From positions 525,988 through 589,987 of the forward strand of contig NZ_WVHS01000003.1 in NCBI RefSeq assembly GCF_009834915.1: a stretch of 64,000 nt of DNA. Direction: 5' to 3'. Position 1 is the stretch's first letter; each line of letters starts with the position of its first letter. This document shows, one piece after another, positions 8,068 to 16,299 of this stretch. Under the pieces are notes generated by a model that was not told where the DNA came from, searched no databases, and was given only the letters and a program-made list of their open reading frames with translations. Made by a program: the position numbers and the translations under genes. The DNA is from Hufsiella ginkgonis. Lineage in GTDB: Bacteria > Bacteroidota > Bacteroidia > Sphingobacteriales > Sphingobacteriaceae.

Positions 8068-8546
8068 TTAAGCGCGGGCATGTTTGATTTGATTTTGTGG
8101 CCGATGGTTGATGATGACATTGATGTACTGCAGCAAAGAGAAAGCGGCGATTTTGCGAACGCTGCGAGCGGCGAGCCCCAGGAATGATTTGGCGTAATTT
8201 CGTTTGATGTTGAACTGATCACAGAGCTGAGAGAAGGTGGTTTCAATTCGTTTTCTGATGCGGACAGCGGATTTGGGGAAGTTCTGATAGCGGTTTTTAT
8301 ACGCTCTTGCGGGAGCAAGCAGTCGGATAGTATGCTGCTCAAAAAGCGAGAGCTGTGTGGGTATGGCATCGTAGGCTTTGTCTCCAATAATGTGACAGTT
8401 CGCCTTCTGATGGCGGACATCTTGCAGATAATGCAGGTCGTGGACATTTGCCGCGCTCAGATCATACTGGTCGATCATACCGTTCATACCGACCAGCGCA
8501 TGCAGTTTGTATCCATGATAGAATAGTTTTTGGTAGCGCAGTAACG
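8068..8546 (-). pseudogene. IS982-family transposase, C-terminal fragment
   Basis: The frame encodes the second half of an IS982-type DDE transposase: FYHGYKLHALV, then GDKAYDA, LLAPARAYKNR, and the late IETTFSQL (catalytic Glu region). An internal ATG at 8487 exists, but homology runs upstream to about 8546, where it merges into unrelated sequence. About half of the usual ~290-residue protein is missing. Downstream, near 8050, the bases ACCCGTTGTGCGAAATT could be the terminal inverted repeat of the element. The other end is lost. Confidence 0.7.
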
Positions 8547-8550
8547 GGGT

Positions 8551-8955
8551 ATGATGGACTGGCCCGAACTGGTGCTGATGGTGGAAGGTATCCTGGTGGA
8601 GAAGAGCCGCAGGAGCAAACGGTTCGTCGTGGAAAAAGTGGCCGTTTGAAGCGATAAAAGACGTTTTTCACTTGCCCGTACCGATGCTTTTTCGTATCTT
8701 GAAAGCATGCAGACGGCACTGGAAGAACTATCAAAAGAAGAAGTGATCGCCGCTTTCCGCCGTTTGGAACAGGAAAAATCGGAGAAGAAGGGAAAGAACT
8801 TCAGGTTGCTGCATCGCTGCATAATGATGTTCAAGGCCTGGCTGCGGGGAACCCATCATTCGGTAAGTCTTCTTCAGGCTTACATCAACGAGTACACCTG
8901 GCGATTCAACAGGCACTCGATGAAGGAGGGCATTTTCGAAAATCTTATCCGTTGA
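8551..8955 (+). pseudogene. IS1595-like (ISXO2-type) transposase remnant
   Basis: The C-terminal part of the open frame 8707-8955 reads LHRCIMMFKAWLRGTHH, then LQAYINEYTWRFNRH and IFENLIR, the conserved end of ISXO2/IS1595 transposases. The upstream part (LEELSKEEVIAAFRRLEQEK) does not belong directly before it, so most of the catalytic domain appears deleted. Further upstream the same frame has a TGA near 8648. Opposite orientation to the IS982 fragment that it abuts. The C-terminal assignment is fairly good; the rest is uncertain. Confidence 0.55.
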
Positions 8956-9018
8956 ATGATCAAAAACAAACCCTATACCTATAAAATGATTATCAATTAA
9001 ACGCCTACTTCAATAGGC

Positions 9019-12000
9019 TTATTTTAAAGCTAAATACGCCTTTAAAATAACTAATTGTGCCTTATGCCTATCTTTGGCATTGCTTAAGCTTTTAGATAAA
9101 GCATATGCTCGTTGAAATTGTTCGGCTTTCACATGTAAGTTAATTATTACAGGAATTAGTGCCAGATCTTGTTCGGTTGCCAACACAGAGAAATGCTGAT
9201 TCTCTTTCCCTATATCTTTCATATTTGCAACTGCTTGGGCTAGCTTAGAACAAGCTTCCATTTTAAAGCTATCATAGTTTACCGTTCGAGCTATTTCAAT
9301 GGCGAGATTTAGGTAAGCATTCGCCTTAGCAGGATCATTAAACTTAGTTGCTACTTCAATCATAACACTATACACTCCAATTTTATAATTTTTGTCTCGT
9401 ATATATTGAGTTTCAGTCCACAATTTATCTAAGTAAATAGTAGCAATTTTTACATCATTGAATTTGACTATCGCTTTGGCTACATCAACGTATAGATCCT
9501 CTATTCCTAACTCTCCAAAACCATCATCAGTTGGTCGAATTCTGCTAATGGCAGAATCTAGATAAGCTATAGCCCTGGCAGAATCATTGAGATTAATTGC
9601 GGTTTCAGCTAAAGCAGGGAATAGTTGCGATTTGTTATTTGGGGATTCATCTCGCAGAGTTGCCTGCATAGCTAAGTCAAGGTAAGCATTGGCTCTAGCA
9701 GGATTGTCGAGCCCAGTTGCTGCATTTGCTAAAAGACTGTAAGCATATTGTTTGAAGCTGCTATCTTTGATATTATTGGCAAATATGTTTTGGCATAACT
9801 TTTCAGTATGATCAATACAATTAATAGCCTTTATTGAGTCGCCAAGCATGTTTGCCGCTTCAGCTAAGGTCGTATATATGTGCACTTTATACGGTTCATA
9901 TTCTTGTTTCTCCACAGTCGTTAAAGCATAACTCAGATAAGTATTAGCTCTAGTAGAATCATTAATCCTAATTGCTGCTTCAATTAAAGATCTATATATA
10001 TGCCCGGTAGAAGGATCATATTCTAGCCGTTTAGTAGCATTAAATATCCGGTCCAAACAAGTGGCGGCTATAGAAGAGTTACTTATTTTAGTAGTGGCTT
10101 CAGCAGCTTGAATATATATATCATCTTTATATAATACTTGCTGGGCTGATTTAAGTATATTATCTAAATTTTCAACTAAAATATTCTCCACTGGTATATA
10201 CGTAGTATCACTGACTAAATACCAGTTATTATGCATTGCTAACTCACTTTTTAATTCAGATTGAAGTTTTACTTTAATTATCCACCAATTTGTCTGTGTA
10301 ACGCCCAATAAAATTAGCATTATAAATAAAATGCTTGTTGCGACTGCGATTAGTCTAATAAACTTACGCCTCGAAACTCGTAATAAATCTTCGCGAGATA
10401 CATTGGCTTCTAACTGCGGTTTTAATTGCTGAATTAACAATAGTTCCTTCAGAGATAGAGTATATTTCAGTTTACGGTTATTGGCTAGCCATTCGCTGGT
10501 ACGTTGCTCCCACAGTTGACGTGCTTTTTCTATATCGTTTAATTCTATTTGGCTAAGGATACGAATTGGGTTTACTAGCCGCTCGTGAGCTAGCTCGTAT
10601 TGCTCGTCTTGTACGGGATCGATGTACAGGACTATTAGGCGTAGCTTTTGCAACCATTCTAAGGCATAATGCACATGATCATCGCTAATTGAGGTTGAGA
10701 GTTTTTCTTTTATCTGCCCACAAGTCAATCGCCCCGCCCGCGTATCATTTTTTTGGTCGATCAGAAGTAATAATATACGTAAGCAAAGCCCATCCTTATT
10801 AAAGATATTTGGTTCTTGAAGTTTCTCTTGTAGATAACGTACAAAAAGGCCGCTACTCCCGCCCAGGCTTTGAATAGATTTTTCATTGAAACCTATTAGC
10901 TGACTAGAAGCAGAATTAGCAATTATAGAGGCTACGATCTGAATATCTACTGCTGAAACAAGACCATTTTCTTTAGAAGAAAGTTCTATTTCGGTTAAGC
11001 GTTGGACAAAATTATCATTGAAAGGCAACTTTATTTCCTCTGCCATAACTTTAAGGATAGCCGTTGCCTGTTTAGGTTTAAACTTCATCAATCGGAACGA
11101 GTTTTCATTAGCGGTCAAAGCAAATTTCATTACTTCCTGTAGCTCGTGACAATGTGCCATAAAATCTAACCTAATTGAGAATAAAATCTTCAAATTTGGA
11201 ATATCACGAGAGCAAAGATCAAGTTGATCAATGAACTCTCGGCGTTGTTCGCTTTTCTTGAATTGAGTAAAAAACTGCTCAAACTGGTCAAAGACTACAA
11301 CTAGCTTAATGCTTTGGTTCGGAGTGCAAGTCGACAATAAAGTGTATAGATCTGCGACATTTTCAAGTTTAGAGTGAGTGCCGATCTGAGCAAGATGCGC
11401 TTTACTTGCCGACACGAGAGGGGACTCATTAGATAAAGTGACAACTAGACACAAAGCTCCTTTTTCTTCCAAAGATGGCTTTACACCAGCTTGTAGAAAG
11501 GATGATTTTCCGCAACCTGATTCACCGAATAAAACACCTGCCTTGTAGTTATCTTGAAAAATGCAATCGGTTACTAAACGAATCTCTCGATTACGCTGCA
11601 GCGTCCGGAATATTTCTTTATCAGTATAATTAAATGCGTACAACCCTTTGATGGCTGAAACTGATCGGTAGAAATCGAGTTGATTATTTTGCGTGTGCTC
11701 CTTATTAATTTCAATGGCGCGCAAAACAACAGCCATAATAATTGCTCCTACCAAAACACTATAAAAAACGGGAGCATAAAAATCCCCAATTTTAGACCAA
11801 ATGTTAATGGGAAAAGCATTCAGGTAGATTTTTACTAACAGGGGGTTAAAGAACACTAAGAGTAATGTTGCTAGAGCAATTACTCTGTTTTTAAGAGGTT
11901 TTTTAAATATATCTAGCAAGGTAATGGCTGCTAGATCTACTAAATCATTGACGTTTTTATGTGTGTCTTGATAATTCTTTGTTACCTTGCTAATCCTATC

Positions 12001-12066
12001 TTGTGTCTCTTTTGAGAAAACATCCTCGGAAGACTCGTTTTTTGAGGAATTATCAGGAGAATTCAT
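9019..12066 (-). CDS. Membrane-anchored STAND (nSTAND1-like) NTPase with TPR-like repeats
   Basis: A 1015-residue protein. Residues 1-60 are polar; two membrane helices follow at about 61-83 and 99-117. A STAND-type NTPase comes next: Walker A GESGCGKSS (181-189), Walker B KLVVVFDQFEQFF (254-266), and a winged-helix region ending in YELAHERLV (490-498). A third membrane helix lies at about 569-589, after which residues ~600-1015 form helical repeats with the recurring pattern DSxxAxxYLxxA, read as TPR-like. STAND NTPases oligomerise when their repeat domain senses a ligand; several are anti-phage sensors. Here no separate nuclease or protease effector is seen, and the membrane segments may be the effector. 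The gene is AT-rich and stands alone between transposase and recombinase debris. Confidence 0.8.
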   Translation of the reverse strand: MNSPDNSSKNESSEDVFSKETQDRISKVTKNYQDTHKNVNDLVDLAAITLLDIFKKPLKNRVIALATLLLVFFNPLLVKIYLNAFPINIWSKIGDFYAPVFYSVLVGAIIMAVVLRAIEINKEHTQNNQLDFYRSVSAIKGLYAFNYTDKEIFRTLQRNREIRLVTDCIFQDNYKAGVLFGESGCGKSSFLQAGVKPSLEEKGALCLVVTLSNESPLVSASKAHLAQIGTHSKLENVADLYTLLSTCTPNQSIKLVVVFDQFEQFFTQFKKSEQRREFIDQLDLCSRDIPNLKILFSIRLDFMAHCHELQEVMKFALTANENSFRLMKFKPKQATAILKVMAEEIKLPFNDNFVQRLTEIELSSKENGLVSAVDIQIVASIIANSASSQLIGFNEKSIQSLGGSSGLFVRYLQEKLQEPNIFNKDGLCLRILLLLIDQKNDTRAGRLTCGQIKEKLSTSISDDHVHYALEWLQKLRLIVLYIDPVQDEQYELAHERLVNPIRILSQIELNDIEKARQLWEQRTSEWLANNRKLKYTLSLKELLLIQQLKPQLEANVSREDLLRVSRRKFIRLIAVATSILFIMLILLGVTQTNWWIIKVKLQSELKSELAMHNNWYLVSDTTYIPVENILVENLDNILKSAQQVLYKDDIYIQAAEATTKISNSSIAATCLDRIFNATKRLEYDPSTGHIYRSLIEAAIRINDSTRANTYLSYALTTVEKQEYEPYKVHIYTTLAEAANMLGDSIKAINCIDHTEKLCQNIFANNIKDSSFKQYAYSLLANAATGLDNPARANAYLDLAMQATLRDESPNNKSQLFPALAETAINLNDSARAIAYLDSAISRIRPTDDGFGELGIEDLYVDVAKAIVKFNDVKIATIYLDKLWTETQYIRDKNYKIGVYSVMIEVATKFNDPAKANAYLNLAIEIARTVNYDSFKMEACSKLAQAVANMKDIGKENQHFSVLATEQDLALIPVIINLHVKAEQFQRAYALSKSLSNAKDRHKAQLVILKAYLALK

Positions 12067-12149
12067 TTTTAAAGGATTTAAAGATCTCCAAAATTGGAAA
12101 TTTAGTTTATGCTATACGCCAATAATGATCGAGACAAGTTATTATCTAA

Positions 12150-12299
12150 ATTAAATTATTCCTTTTCTCAACAGTGAATTCCTTTGCTCTAGCAGTATTT
12201 AAATCGGTTTTCGTCCGCTTTCGAATCAAATCTCGCTCGACTTCAGCTAGTGAAGCAAATATATTGAAAGTTAACAGATCTTGAACTGTGGCAGTATCT
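12150..12299 (-). pseudogene. Serine recombinase (resolvase/invertase) remnant
   Basis: Translating the minus strand gives TATVQDLLTFNIFASLAEVE, then RDLIRKRTKTDLNTARAKE, which matches the long E-helix region of resolvase/invertase serine recombinases (FNIFASLAEFERDLIRERT). No start codon, catalytic domain or HTH is present, and the frame is too short for a gene. It lies between the STAND NTPase and the vapC fragment, and marks another recombination event in this region. Confidence 0.65.
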
Positions 12300-12341
12300 C
12301 AGTTTGAATTATTATGGGATAAGCCAGACGAAATCCTCTAG

Positions 12342-12569
12342 CTCCACCGGCCCTTGCAGCAAACTAGCCTCATCGCAGGCATAACTTGTAGGGTTTTGTG
12401 TATACAGAACCAACATATTTTCAGATACGGGGATATTCCACTTATCGAACAACATCGCGATCCCTTCGATAGACTGCTGATCGCTACAGCTATGGAAGAA
12501 AATGCCGATATATTATCCGCAGATGAAAAGGTGAGCTTATACCCCGAAATAGTTAGGGTAATTTGGTAA
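12342..12569 (+). pseudogene. VapC (PIN) toxin, C-terminal fragment
   Basis: The frame contains the C-terminal half of a PIN toxin: HRDPFDRLLIATAMEENAD (the conserved DPFDRLLIA motif) and LSADEKVSLYPEI near the end. A TAG at 12339 and lack of a plausible start show that it is not expressed as a toxin. The N-terminal ligands are missing. Its last codons and the following bases are shared with the stub at 6330-6371, so both derive from related vapC genes followed by the same 174-bp sequence. Confidence 0.7.
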
Positions 12570-12727
12570 CCCGGCTACCATTTCACCGCCAACCGCAAAG
12601 TTACCGCCGCCGGTCAACGTGTCAAGGCTATACAAGCGGGAACTCGTCCCTCGTTCCCGGCCTTGACACATTGCCCGGCTTTGCGCTCTTTGCTGCTTAG
12701 TCGGCGAAAATGGCTGGGTGTGATCAA
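12554..12727. repeat. 174-bp direct repeat, copy 2
   Basis: Second copy of the repeat at 6369-6542. The nested inverted repeat lies at 12619-12669 and is fully conserved. It begins in the last codons of a vapC fragment and ends about 110 bp before the integrase stop codon. The segment between the copies (about 6 kb) holds HigBA, an integrase fossil, IS fragments and the STAND NTPase. Confidence 0.85.
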
Positions 12728-12839
12728 TGGCAACGGCTCCCTTACATACCAGCTCTTTCGTGTTGTCGCCAACTTTGCACCCAGTGAATACGCTTTCTTC
12801 GGCCCATGCAATTTGTAAGGTCTGTAACGCGCTGGGCAA

Positions 12840-14081
12840 CTATATGGCCGACTTTGTACCTGCCTTAATCGCGAATCGATCTTTCAGCACCTGCATATCG
12901 TTACTTACCTTAACATCCAAAATCTTCGCGTATTGCTGTGTAGTTCGCAAGCTCCGATGTCCCAGCATTTTACTCACCGTTTCGATAGGCACGCCATTCG
13001 TGAGCGTTACCGTTGTAGCAAAGGTATGACGGGCACAATGGAACGTCAGCTCCTTTTGAAGACCAAGACAATCTGATATTTCCTTCAGGTAGGAGTTCAT
13101 CCGCTGATTGCTGATGCAGGGAAACAGACGACCTTCCGCCTGAACCTTCGGATGATCCTTGTATTTCTCAATAATGGAAAGCGCAGTTGGTAACAAGGGA
13201 ATTCGCGAGTTCGTATCCGTTTTGGTGCGCCGGGTATGAATCCACATTTCCCGGTCGATGCCGATTGCTATGTCTGTGGAACTCAATTCTGCAACATCTG
13301 AGTAGGAAAGCCCGGTGAAGCAGCTGAAAAGGAAAAGATCTTTAACCAAGTTTAACCTATCGGTTGGGAAATGCTTATTCGCTAGTAGTTCGAGATCTTT
13401 TTCCAGCAGAAATGCGCGATGCGTTTCACGCGTCTTTATTTTATATGAAAGGAACGGATCTTTAGCCAGCCAGTCATTCGCCACGCATTGTCGGATGATC
13501 TTTTTCAGCTTTTTGATCATGCCCATAGCCGTGTTGTGCTGGACGCCATGAATGCTTTTCAGGTAAAATTCATAATCCGTAATGAACTGGTGATTCACCT
13601 GGGTAATTGCTACATCCCGCACGCTGAACTTCCAGGTGATGAAATTCTGCAAGGCGGCAAGAGCAGTTTTAAACTTCTTTAGCGTCCCCGGCGCGAAGTC
13701 TTTACCCACCAGCTGGGCGAACTGCTCATTATGATACTCGAAGACTTCGATCAATGTGTGTACCTTTTCGTCACCCTTGCCCTGAATCTTATTGCGGATG
13801 GCAAGCGCTGTCGGTTCCTTACCCATGTGGGCGAGGTGCCGTTGGGTATCGAACACCTGCACGTGAAGTTGCTCCAGCCAGGCATTTACCGATTTTGCAT
13901 CCTGTTTCGTTCCGATCATGCGGCCCGCCTGCGCGTTCCAGCGTTCGGGATCGCATTCGCGCTGGGTGTGCCATTCCACACGTTCCCCGTCAACAGTTAG
14001 TCGTAAGTAGATCGGCACGGTGCCGTCCGAGTAATTTTTTGGCTTCCTCACGAAGAAGAGCACCTTGAATGTTCTTTTCAT
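12840..14081 (-). CDS. Tyrosine site-specific recombinase (integrase)
   Basis: A 413-residue integrase of the Bacteroidota CTnDOT-like group. It has the N-terminal arm-binding and SAM-like core-binding domains (about 1-210) and the catalytic domain (about 220-400). Visible catalytic residues are HCARH (348-352; His-x-x-Arg), His375 in LGH, and Tyr384 in QQYAKI. The usual first Arg is replaced by Ser in FTGLSYSDV, as known for IntDOT-type enzymes. The gene points away from a tRNA-Lys gene about 250 bp upstream, so that tRNA 3' end is the likely attachment site. It looks intact. Confidence 0.9.
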   Translation of the reverse strand: MKRTFKVLFFVRKPKNYSDGTVPIYLRLTVDGERVEWHTQRECDPERWNAQAGRMIGTKQDAKSVNAWLEQLHVQVFDTQRHLAHMGKEPTALAIRNKIQGKGDEKVHTLIEVFEYHNEQFAQLVGKDFAPGTLKKFKTALAALQNFITWKFSVRDVAITQVNHQFITDYEFYLKSIHGVQHNTAMGMIKKLKKIIRQCVANDWLAKDPFLSYKIKTRETHRAFLLEKDLELLANKHFPTDRLNLVKDLFLFSCFTGLSYSDVAELSSTDIAIGIDREMWIHTRRTKTDTNSRIPLLPTALSIIEKYKDHPKVQAEGRLFPCISNQRMNSYLKEISDCLGLQKELTFHCARHTFATTVTLTNGVPIETVSKMLGHRSLRTTQQYAKILDVKVSNDMQVLKDRFAIKAGTKSAI

Positions 14082-14176
14082 AACATTAACATTAAGTGGT
14101 TAAAAATAGGTTCAATGTTCTTTAAGATCAAGATGTTCGATGTGCGAACAGGTTGTGAATCAGCGAATTGCGACCT

Positions 14177-14220
14177 AATTCGGGAGTAAGGTGTTCCGGG
14201 TGCCTGTTGACTCCCGAATT
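14177..14220. repeat. Inverted repeat upstream of the integrase, possible arm-binding sites
   Basis: AATTCGGGAGT (14177-14187) and ACTCCCGAATT (14210-14220) are perfect 11-base arms with a 22-base spacer; a further ACTCCCG follows immediately at 14221. They lie between the integrase start and the tRNA, where integrase arm sites or an excisionase-controlled promoter would be expected. The function is inferred from position. Confidence 0.5.
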
Positions 14221-14272
14221 ACTCCCGTTTTAGTTGTTTTCAGATGCATAATTTGGGGGTCCCCTGAAACAA

Positions 14273-14307
14273 AAAACCCCTCAAATGATGTCATTTGAAG
14301 GGTTTTT
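14273..14307. terminator. Bidirectional terminator between tRNA-Lys and integrase
   Basis: A 16-base stem (AAAACCCCTCAAATGA against TCATTTGAAGGGTTTT, one mismatch, 2-base loop) with A and T runs on both sides. It can end the minus-strand tRNA transcript, and could also stop transcription from the left. Confidence 0.75.
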
Positions 14308-14330
14308 GCAATTTTTGGAGGTCATCTCTG

Positions 14331-14403
14331 TGATCCCGCTGGGACTCGAACCCAGGACCCCAACATTAAAAGTGTTATGCTCTACCGGCTGAGCTACGGA
14401 ATC
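14331..14403 (-). tRNA. tRNA-Lys (TTT)
   Basis: On the minus strand a 73-base cloverleaf: acceptor GATTCCG (14403-14397) pairs with CGGGATC plus discriminator A; the D-arm has AGCTCAGCCGGTAGAGC, the anticodon loop reads CTTTTAA (anticodon TTT), and the T-arm has GGTTCGAGTCC. CCA is not encoded. Its 3' end faces the integrase, so it is the likely attB of the element to the left. Confidence 0.93.
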
Positions 14404-14446
14404 ATCTTTTTAAGTTCTTTTGTTGGCGTTTCCCTTAAAAGTGGTG

Positions 14447-14477
14447 CAAATATAGGATTATAACCAACATTGCGCAA
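14447..14477 (-). promoter_or_regulatory. tRNA-Lys(TTT) promoter
   Basis: Minus strand: -7 TATATTTG (14454-14447) and -33 TTG (14477-14475) separated by 20 bp, matching the Bacteroidota consensus TTG-N19-21-TAnnTTTG. A leader of roughly 35-40 bases before the tRNA is implied. Confidence 0.6.
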
Positions 14478-14509
14478 GCTTTGGTTTCGTATTTTTTAAA
14501 ATTACCTGT

Positions 14510-14988
14510 AAGTAATTAACTCTCAGCGAAAAAATTGATCCGGATAGATGGCGCCGGGCTACAATGGCGCGTCGATCACTTTTATTGCATTTACCAGGCT
14601 TCAGCGAGCGATGCGCTGGCCATGGGCGTGCTGCCGTTCAACCAGCCGCTCCGTTTGCCAGGCGAGTACCTTTGCTTCGAGCCGTGCCGGATCCCGAAGG
14701 ACGTGCACGCCTCGTACCGCAGTCTCTACTTTGTTCACGTTCTGCCCGATGGGCCCCGAGACTCTCATCGTGTCTGTTTTTACGTCGTTTACATCGCATT
14801 TAACGAGCTGGTGCACATCGACGCCAGAAATATCAATAATCAGTTCCTGCGCTTGTAAAGCTTGCGGCAGGGGCTTTAGGCGACCCGTTGAACTGTTCCC
14901 TGCCATTCGGCGAGGAATGCCGGGGCCCTTCGCCTGCTTAAGCAACATTCCCTGTGCCTGTAGTGATCTGTACAATTACCTTTTTCAT
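14510..14988 (-). pseudogene. prfH: Peptide chain release factor H homologue, decayed
   Basis: The start at 14988 encodes MKKVIVQITTGTGN, typical of PrfH, but the frame stops after 16 codons. The class-I release factor core survives in the frame 14975-14601: RVSGPIGQNVNKVETAVRG. The catalytic GGQ tripeptide should be in SGPGGQNVNK; here the first Gly is Ile, which would abolish peptide release. A further stop follows before SLVNAIKV. PrfH rescues ribosomes on mRNA damaged in the decoding centre and is normally encoded beside RtcB2, as here. Both genes are dead. Confidence 0.75.
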
Positions 14989-14992
14989 ACCG

Positions 14993-15956
14993 TTAATCCT
15001 TGTGTATCCTAACAGTTGCCGGTAAAAAGCGACCCTCTATCCTCACTAGCTCGTGCCGGGCACGGATCACTGTTTCGATATCTTTATACGCCTGCGGGTT
15101 TTCCTCTACGGTTCCACCGGTCAGGGTTACGCCGGCTCGGCTGAGCATCTTTTTCATGGCAGAAACGGTTATGCTTTCCCTTGCCCGTTGCCGGCTCATG
15201 GCGCGCCCCGCCCCGTGCGAGGCAGAATGCAGTGCGTTTGCCACGCCCTTCCCGGTTACTAGGTAAGCGGCGGTAGTCATGCTTCCCGGAATGATCCCGG
15301 GCTCTCCTGTATGCGCCGGTGTGGCGCCTTTCGATGTACGATCGCTTCGCGGCCATCCGCAAGGCACTCTTTCCAGGCGAAGTTATGGTGGTTTTCGATC
15401 ACGGTGATCGCCTGCAGACCCAGTTCCTTCAGCAGGTTGGCATGGATACGCTGGTGACAGGCACGGGCATAATCCCCCGCGAAGGTCATTCCCCTACAGT
15501 ATTCATGGCCGGCACTACTGTTTATATCGAGCCAGGCGAGTTGTTGTGCATGCCGCGGAAGCTTGCAGGTGTTCATCGCGATCTATGTGTAATGCTTTGC
15601 GATAGCGACCCCGAGGCCGCGGCTGCCGGAGTGCGACAGCAACGCCGTGTACTTTTTGGCAGGAAGGCCGAAATAGTTGCCTTCCACCAGTTCCAGCTCG
15701 CCAAATTCACGAAATGGGTCCCGTTGCCGGAGGTTCCCAGTTGGCGGACGGCTTTGCCGTGCAACCCTTTCAGGACGGGCAGTTCGCCGAACATGGGGCT
15801 GTCGGGGACCTCGTGCTCCTGGTGGATGCCTAAGCCGCCATCCATCCCAAAGTGCGTGAAGTTCCTGATCGCCAGTTCTGCCTGGTATTCGTTTCGCTTC
15901 AGGTAGCTATCGGTTTCGTCGCCAAGACACAGGAAAAAGGAAACCCCTGAGCTCAA
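14993..15956 (-). pseudogene. rtcB: RNA ligase RtcB, truncated and frameshifted
   Basis: Three frames together encode most of RtcB from the central domain on: GLGIHQEHEVPDSPMF and QLGTSGNGTHFV (frame 15956-15573), then LVEGNYFGLPAKKYTALLSH in another frame with a TAG near 15588, then TVIENHHNFAW (metal ligand region), then after a shift near 15325 SASHGAGRAMSR with the His that carries GMP. The first ~150 residues are missing upstream of 15956. RtcB joins RNA 2',3'-cyclic phosphate and 5'-OH ends. At least two frameshifts and one stop make this a pseudogene. prfH follows 4 bp downstream. Confidence 0.85.
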
Positions 15957-16167
15957 TGGAGCTCCCTATAAACAAAGGGGCGATATGGAGATAAATTCTG
16001 TATGATTCCCGGATATTAATAGCCGACAGGTCAGGAACGGCGCAAAAGTAAATTAAAAGAGACCGGCTATACGCGCTCGGAGACCTGCCTGATTTTTATG
16101 TTAAATGTCTCTTTTCTATTGAGTTATGTCCCGTAATAATGCTTTAACAAAAAAATAATATTCCTTG

Positions 16168-16197
16168 TTGCAGATTAAGCCAGCTTTTGTACTTTTG
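16168..16197 (+). promoter_or_regulatory. tRNA-Ser(TGA) promoter
   Basis: -33 TTG (16168-16170), 19-bp spacer, -7 TACTTTTG (16190-16197), an exact match to TAnnTTTG. The tRNA starts 6 bp after the -7 element. Confidence 0.7.
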
Positions 16198-16202
16198 TCC
16201 CC

Positions 16203-16289
16203 GGAGAGTTGGCAGAGTGGTCGATTGCGGCAGTCTTGAAAACTGTTGAACTGTGAAAGGTTCCTGGGGTTCGAATCCCTAACTCTCCG
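16203..16289 (+). tRNA. tRNA-Ser (TGA)
   Basis: Class II tRNA with a long variable arm. Acceptor GGAGAGT (16203-16209) pairs with ACTCTCC (16282-16288); the anticodon loop is CTTGAAA (anticodon TGA) between GCAGT and ACTGT, and the T-loop is GTTCGAATC. The three bases after the discriminator G are CCA (16290-16292), apparently encoded. Confidence 0.93.
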
Positions 16290-16299
16290 CCAAATACAA

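Noticed and set aside
12537..12839. Open frame across repeat copy 2 on the minus strand (100 codons)
   Set aside because: The same stretch is open in other frames because of base composition, it overlaps a vapC fragment, and copy 1 does not keep the same frame structure beyond the repeat.
14564..15266. Plus-strand open frames opposite the prfH/rtcB remnants
   Set aside because: GC-rich shadow frames with Arg/Pro/Ser-rich translations; the minus strand carries the recognisable RtcB and PrfH motifs.
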